The notes under the pieces: generated by a model
The model's input: the letters and a program-made list of their open reading frames with translations, nothing else
Told to the model about the DNA's origin: nothing
Databases searched by the model: none
Translations under genes and position numbers: made by a program
Shown here: piece after piece, positions 26,533-35,099 of the stretch
Numbering within the stretch: position 1 is the stretch's first letter
Layout of the letters: the number at the start of each line of letters is the position of its first letter
DNA from: Sphingobacterium yanglingense
GTDB taxonomy: Bacteria; Bacteroidota; Bacteroidia; Sphingobacteriales; Sphingobacteriaceae
Assembly (NCBI RefSeq): GCF_004363245.1
Contig: NZ_SNYV01000017.1
Coordinates: forward strand, 62,001-126,000
Direction of reading: 5' to 3'
Length of the DNA stretch: 64,000 bases

Positions 26533-27297
26533 ATGAAACAACTAGCAACTTTATTTCTTGCTTTATTCATCTTACACACTGCAGGAGCACAAGAAACTAA
26601 AATCATAGCACATCGTGGTGCATGGAAAAACACGCACGCACCTCAAAACAGTATTGCAGCATTACAAGAAGCCATCAAACAGGGGGTATGGGGCAGCGAG
26701 TTTGATGTGCACATGACCAAAGACGGTATACTGGTCGTAAATCATGACAATGATTTTTACGGCATAGACATCGCGACTTCTACTTACGAAGAGCTTTTAG
26801 CAAAAAAACACCCTAACGGTGAAAAAATACCAACTGCAGAAGAGTACCTCAAAGAAGGTTTAAAGCAGAAAAAAACAAAATTAATCTATGAGCTCAAAAC
26901 CAATCGTCTTGGTGTAGAAGAAACCTTAAAATCTGCCGAACTGTCTTTAGCACTGATGAACAAGCTACATGCGAATAAAATGGTCGAGATTATTGCTTTT
27001 AGCTGGGACGCCTGCCTAAAACTACGTAGCCTAGATAAAAAAATAAAAATCCACTATTTAAATGGGGATAAAAATCCAACAGCACTAAAAGAAGCAAAAC
27101 TATCTGGCTTCGATTATAATATTAATGCATTAAAAGCAAACCCTACCTGGATTGAGGATGCTCACAATAAGAAATTGAACACCAATGTTTGGACTGTGAA
27201 TAAGCAAGAAGATATGCTGTATTTCATGCAGCAAAAGATCAATTACATCACTACAGACGAACCCGAATTATTACACACTGTCTTAACCCAAAAATAA
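26533..27297 (+). CDS. exported glycerophosphodiester phosphodiesterase
   Basis: A 254-residue protein with a signal peptide ending near residue 20 (LHTAGAQ). The GDPD TIM barrel carries IAHRGAWKNTHAPQNS (catalytic His and Arg), GSEFDVHMTKDG (Glu, Asp metal ligands) and VVNHDNDF (second catalytic His). It hydrolyses glycerophosphodiesters to glycerol-3-phosphate and an alcohol, expected in the periplasm. It is 30 bases downstream of the phosphodiester glycosidase and 190 bases before another EEP-type hydrolase; this group of exported phosphodiester enzymes may act on lipid head groups or teichoic-acid-like debris. Confidence 0.9.
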   Translation: MKQLATLFLALFILHTAGAQETKIIAHRGAWKNTHAPQNSIAALQEAIKQGVWGSEFDVHMTKDGILVVNHDNDFYGIDIATSTYEELLAKKHPNGEKIPTAEEYLKEGLKQKKTKLIYELKTNRLGVEETLKSAELSLALMNKLHANKMVEIIAFSWDACLKLRSLDKKIKIHYLNGDKNPTALKEAKLSGFDYNINALKANPTWIEDAHNKKLNTNVWTVNKQEDMLYFMQQKINYITTDEPELLHTVLTQK

Positions 27298-27300
27298 CAT

Positions 27301-27486
27301 AAAATATCCATGTAGCACTGACTGCACAAATACGAATGACCGCGAAGCAGCATGCCTGCCATTTGAAATAAGAAATCGGCATAATACAGTTTGGATATTC
27401 CATCCCGACAAGTCAGGACTAGTTAATGGCGATTAAAAAGACAAACCGGTCCGCCAGTTGGCGGATCATGAAATAATCATTTACAT
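27301..27486 (+). repeat. intergenic leader element, copy 1
   Basis: Three blocks recur in the same order upstream of the gene at 40489-42915: AAATATCCATGTAGCA with TGCACAAA (27302-27330), CAGTTGGCGGAT (27455-27466), and AAATAAT..TTACATATG reaching into the start codon (27471-27489). This copy contains a 7-bp hairpin TCCGCCA/TGGCGGA (27450-27456/27459-27465) and a second near-palindrome around 27413-27419. It may be a mobile intergenic repeat or a regulatory leader. Confidence 0.55.
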
Positions 27487-28320
27487 ATGAAAAAAGCAAT
27501 AGTATTCCTTTTCCTTATAGGTTTTCTGTGTCAGGGGATTGCACAGGAAATTCGTACTGCAAGTTTTAATATCCGGTTAAAGACAGATAAGGATGTGGGC
27601 AATCTTTGGGATGACCGCAGAAACCCTCTTTGTAACCTCATCCTATTCCACGAATTCGACATCTTTGGCATACAGGAAGGCTTTATTGAACAGGTTAAAG
27701 ATATGAAAGATCGACTAGTTGATTATTCCTATATCGGAGTGGGGCGTGACGATGGGGCGGAAAAGGGAGAGCATTCTGCAATTTTCTATAACAACAACCG
27801 GTTTAAAATGTTGAAAAACGGCACATTTTGGTTGTCCGGCACCGATACGGAGAGGCCAAACAAAGGTTGGGATGCGGCCCTGCCGAGAATATGCACATGG
27901 GGTATTTTTCAAGATAAAAAAAATGGTAAAAAATTCATTTTCATGAATACTCATTTTGACCATGTTGGCGTTGAGGCCAGACGAGAAAGTGCGAAACAGA
28001 TTTTAGCAAAAGCGAAAGAATTTGCCAAAGATCTTCCTCTTATTCTGACCGGTGATTTCAATGTAGATGAAAAAAATGAGGCCTACTTCACACTTGCCGA
28101 AAGTGGAATAGTTCAAGACACCTATACACTGGCTCCGATAAAGTACACTCCTAACTCTACATTTAATGGATGGGGAAAAAGTATAAAAGAAACAGGTAGA
28201 ATCGATCATATTTTCATCACTAAACCTTTCAAGGTATTAAAATACGGGGTACTTACTGATACATATATGAACAAGTTTCCCTCAGATCACTTCCCTATAC
28301 TTAGCGTTCTGAAATGGTAG
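27487..28320 (+). CDS. secreted endonuclease/exonuclease/phosphatase family hydrolase
   Basis: A 277-residue exported EEP-superfamily protein with a signal peptide (1-20, ..GIAQE). Active-site motifs in order: TASFNIRL (Asn), FGIQEGF (metal Glu), GRDDGAEKGEHSAIFY, NTHFDHVG (His), LTGDFNV (Asp/Asn) and the final SDHFPIL (Asp-His). Length and motif spacing fit the secreted Bacteroidota group related to sphingomyelinase/inositol-phosphatase-like enzymes, so a phospholipid or sugar-phosphate substrate is likely but not proven. It follows the leader element and the GDPD gene. Confidence 0.85.
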   Translation: MKKAIVFLFLIGFLCQGIAQEIRTASFNIRLKTDKDVGNLWDDRRNPLCNLILFHEFDIFGIQEGFIEQVKDMKDRLVDYSYIGVGRDDGAEKGEHSAIFYNNNRFKMLKNGTFWLSGTDTERPNKGWDAALPRICTWGIFQDKKNGKKFIFMNTHFDHVGVEARRESAKQILAKAKEFAKDLPLILTGDFNVDEKNEAYFTLAESGIVQDTYTLAPIKYTPNSTFNGWGKSIKETGRIDHIFITKPFKVLKYGVLTDTYMNKFPSDHFPILSVLKW

Positions 28321-28340
28321 GTTTCTAGCATATACTTTCG

Positions 28341-28348
28341 TATTTTTG
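28341..28348 (+). promoter_or_regulatory. -7 promoter element of the DUF4197 gene
   Basis: TATTTTTG matches TAnnTTTG and overlaps an in-frame TTG (28346), which argues that this TTG is not the start codon and that translation begins at the ATG at 28367 or 28361. Confidence 0.4.
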
Positions 28349-28366
28349 CATCTCAATAAGATGTAC

Positions 28367-29149
28367 ATGAAAACGACAAATATACTGGCGATAAGCTTGG
28401 TTTCTATCCCTCTCTTTTGTGGGATAGAAGCTATCGGGCAGACCAAACGTCCGCTATCTTCCCTAGCAAGCAAACTAGGTTCCAAATCCAAAACTACTTC
28501 TTCAAAGAATGCAGGAAATACGATTACGCAGACAGAAGCGATTACCGGAATTAAACAAGCATTAAGTAACGGACTCACTAATAGCATCAACACATTATCA
28601 GTCAAAGACGGTTTTTTGGGAAATGCAGCAGTAAAGATATTAATGCCTAAAGAAGCGCAACAAATAGAAAAAACGTTACGCTCCATAGGAATGGGAAGCC
28701 TCTGTGATAAATTCGTCATGAGTTTAAATAGAGCTGCCGAATCGGCGGTCAAAGAAGCCGCTCCAGTATTCGTGAGTGCTTTATCCCAGATGACGGTAAC
28801 GGATGCATTCAATATCCTATTGGGTTCAGAGCAGGACGCTGCTACTTCTTTTTTCAAGCGTACCACTTCTGCTGCCCTAAGCTCAAAATTCAGCCCCATT
28901 GTTGAATCCGCCTTAGGCAAAAACAATGTTAGTGGCTACTGGACACAACTCACCTCGGCATATAATAACCTCCCTCTCGCTGGCAACAAAGTAGACACTG
29001 ATTTAAACGCTTATGTGACGGGAAAAGCGATAGAAGGGCTCTTTGTACAAGTCGCTACAGAAGAACTCAAAATCAGACAGAACTTGGGTGGAGCTAGAAA
29101 CTCAAACATTTTAAATGATGTCTTTGGCTGGGTAGATAAACAGAAATAG
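28367..29149 (+). CDS. DUF4197 periplasmic protein
   Basis: A 260-residue exported protein of the DUF4197 family. A signal peptide covers about residues 1-22 (MKTTNILAISLVSIPLFCG). The domain shows its usual phrases ITGIKQALSNGLTNSIN, AAVKILMPKEAQQIEKTLR, SLNRAAESAVKEAAPVF and a C-terminal ATEELKIRQN..ILNDVFGW. The family has no known function. The ATG at 28367 is chosen because it gives a clean signal peptide; upstream in-frame ATG (28361) and TTG (28346) are possible, but the TTG lies in the promoter box. Confidence 0.85.
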   Translation: MKTTNILAISLVSIPLFCGIEAIGQTKRPLSSLASKLGSKSKTTSSKNAGNTITQTEAITGIKQALSNGLTNSINTLSVKDGFLGNAAVKILMPKEAQQIEKTLRSIGMGSLCDKFVMSLNRAAESAVKEAAPVFVSALSQMTVTDAFNILLGSEQDAATSFFKRTTSAALSSKFSPIVESALGKNNVSGYWTQLTSAYNNLPLAGNKVDTDLNAYVTGKAIEGLFVQVATEELKIRQNLGGARNSNILNDVFGWVDKQK

Positions 29150-29166
29150 ATAATAAACAATAAAAC

Positions 29167-30432
29167 ATGGATCATTCAAATATCAATACAATAAAAGACT
29201 TCAAAGTTGCAGACCACTTTATCCGTTACGTACAGATCGACACACAATCGGACGCTAGCTCGGCAACTTTTCCGTCTACTGCGAAACAGCTCAACTTAAG
29301 CAAGCTACTCGTTGAAGAACTTTTAGCGATAGGTGTAAAAGACGCTCAATTAGACCAAAATGGTTATGTTTACGGGACAATTCCGTCCAATACAAACAAA
29401 CAAGTTCCAGTAATCTGTTTTTGTTCACACGTAGACACTTCTCCGGACTGCTCAGGAAAAGATGTAAAGCCCATCATCCACACGAATTACCAAGGGCAGG
29501 ATCTTGTTCTTCCGGATGACAGCAGTGTTGTTATCAGATTTACAGAACATAAGGATCTAGCCGAACAAATTGGAAATGACATCATCACCGCATCGGGCAC
29601 GACCCTTTTAGGGGCAGATGATAAAGCTGGTGTTGCTGAAATCATGGAGGCTGCGAGACTATTAATCAACAACCCACAGATTAAACATGGAGATATCAAA
29701 ATTCTTTTCACACCAGATGAGGAGATAGGTCGTGGTGTTGATTTTGTCAACTTAGAACACCTCGGTGCACAATTTGCATATACTATGGATGGTGAAAAAG
29801 CGGGTACGATTGAAGATGAAACATTCTCTGCCGACGCAGCAAAAGTCACCATACACGGTGTATCTGTACACCCGGGCTTTGCCAAAAACAAAATGCAAAG
29901 CGCGATAAAGATCGCTGCAAAGATTGTAGAATCTCTTCCTACTGATCGCTTATCTCCAGAGAGTACATCAGGCAAACAAGGATTCGTACACCCGACAAAC
30001 ATCTCAGGGACAGTCGAAAAAGCTACCATAGATTTTATTGTCAGGGACCACGCGACCAACAACCTTCAACAACATGAAAATGAACTAGAAGCACTTGTCA
30101 AGGAGATTACCGCTACATACCCAGGCTGTACATACACTTTTGAGACTAAAGAGCAATACCGAAACATGAAAGAGGTGCTTGACCAATACCCTCAAATCAT
30201 GGAGATTGGTTTAGAAGCAATTGAACGAGCAGGTATGAAAGCTGAGAAACGTAGCATCCGTGGTGGTACCGATGGTTCAAGACTATCTTTTATGGGCTTA
30301 CCTTGTCCCAATGTGTTTGCTGGAGGTCATGCATTCCACGGAAAAATGGAATGGGTGAGTGTACAGGATATGGAGAAAGCAGTGAAAACAATTTTGCATA
30401 TCGCTGCACTTTGGGAAGAAAAATCGAACTAA
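29167..30432 (+). CDS. pepT: peptidase T
   Basis: A 421-residue M20B aminotripeptidase, releasing the N-terminal residue of tripeptides in the cytosol with two zinc ions. Motifs: FCSHVDTSPD (metal His-Asp), LLGADDKAGVAEIMEAA (bridging Asp), TPDEEIGRG (catalytic and metal Glu), FAYTMDGE, and the C-terminal VFAGGHAFHGKMEW with the final His ligand. The length and ordering match PepT, and not the carboxypeptidases. It follows DUF4197 by 17 bases and precedes a small secreted protein. Confidence 0.95.
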   Translation: MDHSNINTIKDFKVADHFIRYVQIDTQSDASSATFPSTAKQLNLSKLLVEELLAIGVKDAQLDQNGYVYGTIPSNTNKQVPVICFCSHVDTSPDCSGKDVKPIIHTNYQGQDLVLPDDSSVVIRFTEHKDLAEQIGNDIITASGTTLLGADDKAGVAEIMEAARLLINNPQIKHGDIKILFTPDEEIGRGVDFVNLEHLGAQFAYTMDGEKAGTIEDETFSADAAKVTIHGVSVHPGFAKNKMQSAIKIAAKIVESLPTDRLSPESTSGKQGFVHPTNISGTVEKATIDFIVRDHATNNLQQHENELEALVKEITATYPGCTYTFETKEQYRNMKEVLDQYPQIMEIGLEAIERAGMKAEKRSIRGGTDGSRLSFMGLPCPNVFAGGHAFHGKMEWVSVQDMEKAVKTILHIAALWEEKSN

Positions 30433-30446
30433 CACGATATTAGATT

Positions 30447-30773
30447 ATGAAGAAAATAACAGTTGTAATAGCTTTTCTTGTTTGTTTAATAAGTAGTGTA
30501 TTTGCACAAGAGTCAGTCGAACTTAAAGGAAAAGTCACCGACGAAAACAATAAGTCTATCAAAAATATAACAGTCACTATAAAAGGTAAGGGTGAGACCG
30601 TTCAAACCAACGACAGCGGGATATACCATACTGTAATACAGGAAGGTAAGCAAGTAATTAAATTCTCTGCTCCTGGTTATGCCTCTAAAACTGTAATCAT
30701 CGAAATAGTAGACGATACTGAACTCGACATACAATTAGAGAAAATACAGAACTCCAAATCATCTCGTTTATAA
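30447..30773 (+). CDS. small secreted protein with carboxypeptidase-regulatory-like domain
   Basis: A 108-residue protein: signal peptide (1-20, ..SVFAQ) plus a single beta-sandwich domain of the CarboxypepD_reg-like type (KGKVTDENNKSIKNITVTIKG.., GKQVIKFSAPGYASKTV). This domain usually sits at the N-terminus of TonB-dependent receptors; here it stands alone, so it may be a stand-alone envelope protein or interaction module. It begins 14 bases after pepT, and a nitroreductase gene begins 18 bases after it. Confidence 0.75.
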   Translation: MKKITVVIAFLVCLISSVFAQESVELKGKVTDENNKSIKNITVTIKGKGETVQTNDSGIYHTVIQEGKQVIKFSAPGYASKTVIIEIVDDTELDIQLEKIQNSKSSRL

Positions 30774-30791
30774 CGATTAACTCATCATATC

Positions 30792-31361
30792 ATGAAGAAA
30801 GCAAATAATGTCTTAGATGCAATCCACTTTAGAAGAACAGTAAACCAAAACAGCTTTACAACGGAAGAAGTAAGTAGAGAAGACATTTTGACCATATTGG
30901 AGGCTGCTAATGCAGCCCCAACACACAAGCGCACGCAACCTTGGCGATATGTAATCTTTCGCAAAGAAGGACTAGAGCGTCTAGGCACAGAGCTCGCGCG
31001 TATCTACAAATCTATCACTCCTGCTGAGAAATACACCGAGGTAACAGAACAGAATATGGCGAAAAAGGCAACCATGTCCAATGTCGCGATCGCTATTGTT
31101 GTAAACTACACGGGAGATGTTCCAGAGTGGGAAGAGCTGGCTGCAACAGCATGTTCGGTAGAAAATCTATGGCTAGCTGCGCATTCGCTGAATATCGGTG
31201 GATATTGGGCGACGCCAGGATTAATCAATCACCTGGGGGGCTTCTTAAATCTTGAAGAGAACCAAAAATGTATTGGTATCTTTTATTTAGGACATCATAA
31301 CGCTGATGCTCGTGAGCCAGTAAGAACCCCCATTGAAGACAAAATTCGTTGGGAAGAATAA
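30792..31361 (+). CDS. nitroreductase-family FMN protein
   Basis: A 189-residue nitroreductase-like flavoprotein. Features: AIHFRRTVNQNSF (FMN phosphate-binding Arg at the start), EAANAAPTHKRTQPWRYVIF, and SVENLWLAAHSLNIGGYWATPG near the centre. Enzymes of this fold reduce nitro compounds, quinones or flavins with NAD(P)H. The substrate is not evident. It is the last gene of the pepT run and precedes a strong terminator shared with the convergent anti-sigma gene. Confidence 0.85.
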   Translation: MKKANNVLDAIHFRRTVNQNSFTTEEVSREDILTILEAANAAPTHKRTQPWRYVIFRKEGLERLGTELARIYKSITPAEKYTEVTEQNMAKKATMSNVAIAIVVNYTGDVPEWEELAATACSVENLWLAAHSLNIGGYWATPGLINHLGGFLNLEENQKCIGIFYLGHHNADAREPVRTPIEDKIRWEE

Positions 31362-31363
31362 TA

Positions 31364-31400
31364 AAAAAAGAGCAAAGATTGAATGTCTTTGCTCTTTTTT
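31364..31400. terminator. bidirectional intrinsic terminator
   Basis: AAAAAAGAGCAAAGA (31364-31378), seven-base loop, TCTTTGCTCTTTTTT (31386-31400): a 15-bp perfect stem with A/T runs on both sides, between convergent genes. Confidence 0.8.
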
Positions 31401-31402
31401 AT

Positions 31403-32053
31403 TTACATCTTCAACTGATGAAGATCAATACGCACCTCCACCTCATGTCCTCTCCATTTTGGACCATCCTCCAACAGCTTTACCAGCTCCGTATATTCTG
31501 TTAGATCTTCTTTTCCATTAATAGATAGCTGGAATGGTTTCCCTTGTTCATCTACTTTGAAACGAACCAATACCTCTCCTTCCTTGTGCCCCTTCCCTGT
31601 ATAATCATGTGTGAGGTAAAGTTCATATTTTGCCCATCCAATCACTGGTTCTCCATCAAACTGTCCTGTATTGGCTACTGCTATCGAAAACACCTGATCC
31701 TGCATAAGTTCAACTTCTGTCAACTTCGATTTCTGTTGTGGCAGATACCGCAACAACAAAAGTGTACAGATCGTAACAAACATCACCGCAGCAGTCGCTC
31801 CTATCGCTAGACGTTGCCAGCCATAGAATCGCTTACTTTTACCGATTGATTGTTCTGCTATACGGGTTGCCAACCGCTGTTGCAACAAACTTAACTGCTT
31901 GACATCGACACCCTCTTGCAGCCCATAACCATCAATAGCATCCTGCAGAAATGGATCTTCTAAAGCTTCTCGCTCTAGCGCATGCATTTCCTCACGGTTC
32001 ATTAAACCATTGACGTAGTTATGAATTCGCGATAATTGATAATTATTTTCCAT
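31403..32053 (-). CDS. probable anti-sigma factor with TonB-like C-terminal domain
   Basis: A 216-residue membrane protein. The cytosolic N-terminus (IHNYVNGLMNREEMHALEREALEDPFLQDAIDGY) matches the anti-sigma-type zinc-free helical module of Bacteroidota; one membrane helix covers about 86-108; the periplasmic part ends in a beta-rich segment (EGEVLVRFKVDEQGKPFQLSI..) resembling TonB C-terminal domains. It overlaps the ECF sigma gene by 11 bases. I infer that it sequesters that sigma factor and senses an envelope signal through the TonB-like domain. Confidence 0.7.
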   Translation of the reverse strand: MENNYQLSRIHNYVNGLMNREEMHALEREALEDPFLQDAIDGYGLQEGVDVKQLSLLQQRLATRIAEQSIGKSKRFYGWQRLAIGATAAVMFVTICTLLLLRYLPQQKSKLTEVELMQDQVFSIAVANTGQFDGEPVIGWAKYELYLTHDYTGKGHKEGEVLVRFKVDEQGKPFQLSINGKEDLTEYTELVKLLEDGPKWRGHEVEVRIDLHQLKM

Positions 32054-32591
32054 TTCCTTTACTTTCCATACAGATTTTTAAGTTACGCTTTCCATTTTGA
32101 ATCGCACTCTTAACCTTATTCAAATCATATCCTGTACGCTCAGCGATATCTTTATAACACATTTGTTCTAAATAAAACAAGCGCACACATTCTCCCTGTT
32201 CCATATTCAGTTTTTCCAAACAGGAGTCCAATTTTTCAAAATCCTCTTCATCCCATTTAAAACCATCATCCCGCACCAGTTTCTGCTCACTTTCCAAAAG
32301 ATTATCCTCAATATCTAAATGCACAGCCCGCTTATCCTTCCTCAGCTGCATCAGACAATAATTCTTAGTGTAAACGTGTAACCAACTTTTAAAATTATCA
32401 ACGGCATGCAACCTCAGCTTATTCACTAGTTCCTCAAAAATATGCATAACCGCATCCTGACTCCGATCGGCGTCCTGCAGGTATTTGAAGCACACACCGT
32501 AAAGAAGCGACATATAGGGCGCATAGAGCCTCCCCAGAACATCTAAGTTTCCGGTTATCTTGTACTCCTCAAGTAACTCCTTTTCATTCAT
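32043..32591 (-). CDS. ECF-type RNA polymerase sigma factor
   Basis: A 182-residue sigma-70 family factor. Region 2 is visible as FKYLQDADRSQDAVMHIFEELV and FKSWLHVYTKNYCLMQLRKDKR, region 4 as CVRLFYLEQMCYKDIAERTGYDLNKVKSAIQNGKRNLK (HTH), with an acidic linker between. The gene overlaps a downstream anti-sigma-like gene, so this is a classical sigma/anti-sigma pair. No TonB-dependent receptor is attached, and its regulon is unknown. Confidence 0.9.
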   Translation of the reverse strand: MNEKELLEEYKITGNLDVLGRLYAPYMSLLYGVCFKYLQDADRSQDAVMHIFEELVNKLRLHAVDNFKSWLHVYTKNYCLMQLRKDKRAVHLDIEDNLLESEQKLVRDDGFKWDEEDFEKLDSCLEKLNMEQGECVRLFYLEQMCYKDIAERTGYDLNKVKSAIQNGKRNLKICMESKGNGK

Positions 32592-32763
32592 CCAGTCCTT
32601 CTTTCTATATTAAAGATGTATTAAGATACATAATTCCATAAATAAAATACACTTTCCTCAAAATAGCTTTTCGCCATTCGGACAGCGCCAGCCCAAACCA
32701 ACTATAGTCCATTAATTTCTCAAAAAGTATTCATATACGAACACTTTCAGAACAAAGAAGTAC

Positions 32764-34017
32764 TTATCTGAACAACAAAAATGCAATGATCAAGGTTACA
32801 ATAACATTAAATGTTTGAGCAATAAGGAATGCATAAAGAGGCTTCTTATTGTCCTGTTTAAACAAATCTTTAAAATTGGTCTCCAAACCTATCGAAGTAA
32901 ATGCCAAAGCAAACCAAAGACCTTGTAAACTTTTAAGACTATCCTTTACGAGCTCGTGGGTCTCACTGGGCACCACAAAGGAAAAAAGAAGAGAAACAAA
33001 AACAAAGCCTATAACAAACTTTGGAAAGCGCTCCCATATCAATTTTAGTGTTGGCTTGTCACGTTTAGTTTCCTCATCGACAGAGTTGGAATAAGTCCAA
33101 TAAATACTGATAAAAAAAGCAGCAATTCCTAATAACACATTTTGCGAGAATTTTACGATTGTACTTATTTCCAATGCTTTCTCGCCTACAAGTGTTCCTG
33201 ATGCGGCTACCGCGCCAGAAGTATCTATAGAACCTCCTAACCAAGCGCCAGTAACCTCCTGGGAAAGCCCCATCTTATCGGCAAGATAAGGCATGAATAT
33301 CATCATCGGTATTGCGGTAATAAGAACCAACGAAATCACATACGATAGCTTCTTATTGTCCCCTTTTATAGCCCCCGACGTCGCGATTGCAGCAGACACC
33401 CCACAGATAGACACCGCACTGGAGAGCATCAGCGACATTTCCTTATCAATTTTTAATTTCTTACAGACCCAGAAAGCAAAGTACCAAACCGAGATAACCA
33501 CAACGAGTGCCTGGATCAGCCCTAAAGATCCTGCCTTCAGTATATCGCCAAATATCACCGTAGATCCGAGTAAAATAAGGCCTATTTTGACATAGAGCTC
33601 CGTACTCAATGCATTCTTAAACCAATCGGGTAGGACAAAGAAATTACTTATCGTGAGACCTATCCCTAAACTAAAGATAACAGCCTCTAAATTATAATCC
33701 TTTACAACAGTATTTCCCGCTAGGACGACTGCTACTATTGTCAGTAAATACACAATAGGGAATACAACCAATAAAGCTTTGACATTTTTCTTTAACAAAA
33801 AAGCGCCCACTATGCCCACTCCATAGACTAAGATAAATTGGCATAAAATAGCAAACAGGTTGGTCGTGGAAAAGACCTTACTTCCTAACTCGCTAAAATC
33901 ATTCCAGCCAAAACTAGGTACGGGAACAATAACACCAGACAAGGCTAAAAATATGACGGCAAGACCTAATATAACGACTACCCAATCTTCTGTGAAGGAA
34001 AATGTTTTTGATGACAT
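32764..34017 (-). CDS. YeiH/UPF0324-family putative sulfate exporter
   Basis: A 417-residue integral membrane protein with about eleven helices. The family motifs SLGIGLTISNFFVLPDWFKN.., VCGVSAAIATSGAIKGD and GAWLGGSIDTSGAVAASG are clear. Members are annotated as putative sulfate (or taurine-derived sulfite) exporters, but transport has not been generally shown. The gene starts three bases after the stop of a TIGR01777 protein, so the two are co-transcribed, an odd pairing with no obvious metabolic reason. Confidence 0.85.
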   Translation of the reverse strand: MSSKTFSFTEDWVVVILGLAVIFLALSGVIVPVPSFGWNDFSELGSKVFSTTNLFAILCQFILVYGVGIVGAFLLKKNVKALLVVFPIVYLLTIVAVVLAGNTVVKDYNLEAVIFSLGIGLTISNFFVLPDWFKNALSTELYVKIGLILLGSTVIFGDILKAGSLGLIQALVVVISVWYFAFWVCKKLKIDKEMSLMLSSAVSICGVSAAIATSGAIKGDNKKLSYVISLVLITAIPMMIFMPYLADKMGLSQEVTGAWLGGSIDTSGAVAASGTLVGEKALEISTIVKFSQNVLLGIAAFFISIYWTYSNSVDEETKRDKPTLKLIWERFPKFVIGFVFVSLLFSFVVPSETHELVKDSLKSLQGLWFALAFTSIGLETNFKDLFKQDNKKPLYAFLIAQTFNVIVTLIIAFLLFR

Positions 34018-34020
34018 AAT

Positions 34021-34938
34021 TTATGTTGATTTTATCAGTTGAGCCAAAGCGCTGTGAAGATAGCTATATTTGAATTTAAAACCATCTTCTATCGTTTTTT
34101 TTGTTGTGGCAGGCACCGTTTGCAACAATAAGCTTACGTCAACTCCTTTCAAAAAAGAACCAATATAAGCTATCGGAACAGGAAGTGGTATCCCAAAGGA
34201 AACTTTAGCTTCTTTTCGAAAGACCTCCATAAACGTTGCGTTGCTTACTGTCTCTGGACTACATGCATGATAAAGGGGTGCAGGGTTCTCCAGTTCGACA
34301 ATCCACTTTACCATTTGCATAAAATCGTGCTCATGGATCCAGCTTACCATTTGCTTTCCATTACCCACTTGCCCTCCCATTCCCATTTTCACTAGGGGGT
34401 GCAACTCCGCAAACATCCCTGAGTGCACACCTAAAACCGGGCTGATACGTAATATCACTTTCTTCGTCTGCTGTAATGATATACTGTCCATTGCCTCTTC
34501 CCATTCCTGAGCCAAAACACTCAAAAAATCTATTCCATAATCGATACTATCCTCAGCATGTAATCCCTTCTTTCCGCCAAAGATTGAAATTCCTGAAAAG
34601 TTAATCCACAACCGAGGTGGATTCTTTAAGGATTGGACAGCTTTTCCTAGGAGCTTGGTCGGGACCACCCGTGATTCAGTCAACGCTTTCTTATTCTTTT
34701 CCGTAAATCGGCATTGTATACTTTTTCCGCAAAGATTAATTAAGGAATCCGCTCCCTCCAATTCGTCCACCCAATTGCCTAGAGTCTCTCCATCCCAATA
34801 AACATAGTTGACTTCTTTTAGGCTCTCCTCCGATTTACTTCGTGAAAGAACCACGACTTCTATCCCCAAAGCCAACAGCATCTTGGCCAACAGTTGACCG
34901 AGATACCCACTACCTCCTGCTAGTATAACCTTTTTCAT
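34021..34938 (-). CDS. TIGR01777-family NAD-dependent epimerase-like protein
   Basis: A 305-residue Rossmann protein (COG1090, linked in some species to cell division or Fe/heme-containing processes, with no proven reaction). MKKVILAGGSGYLGQLLAKML gives the dinucleotide-binding loop; the C-terminal DUF1731-like part has VPIAYIGSFLKG. The family phrase WDGETLGNW is present. The start at 34938 (MKKVIL) is preferred because the nucleotide-binding strand follows directly; upstream in-frame ATGs at 34944 and 34959 would add a short tail. It heads an operon with the YeiH-type exporter. Confidence 0.8.
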   Translation of the reverse strand: MKKVILAGGSGYLGQLLAKMLLALGIEVVVLSRSKSEESLKEVNYVYWDGETLGNWVDELEGADSLINLCGKSIQCRFTEKNKKALTESRVVPTKLLGKAVQSLKNPPRLWINFSGISIFGGKKGLHAEDSIDYGIDFLSVLAQEWEEAMDSISLQQTKKVILRISPVLGVHSGMFAELHPLVKMGMGGQVGNGKQMVSWIHEHDFMQMVKWIVELENPAPLYHACSPETVSNATFMEVFRKEAKVSFGIPLPVPIAYIGSFLKGVDVSLLLQTVPATTKKTIEDGFKFKYSYLHSALAQLIKST

Positions 34939-35099
34939 ACACATATGATTTTCTTTCATTTATCATCCGCTCTATGACAGACTCACCACTGTTTGTATCC
35001 CATAACTAAACAAACGTATTTCTTCTTTTTAATCTCTTCTATTTTTTAACAATTCTCGAGATTTTTCCTTGGACTATCCCCCCAATTTTCGGCAGGGCC

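Noticed and set aside
28282..28926. 214-codon minus-strand ORF
   Set aside because: It lies antisense over the DUF4197 gene, which has a signal peptide and recognisable family domain; the minus-strand translation has no recognisable domain.
29487..30062. 191-codon minus-strand ORF
   Set aside because: Antisense to the intact pepT gene with no recognisable domain.
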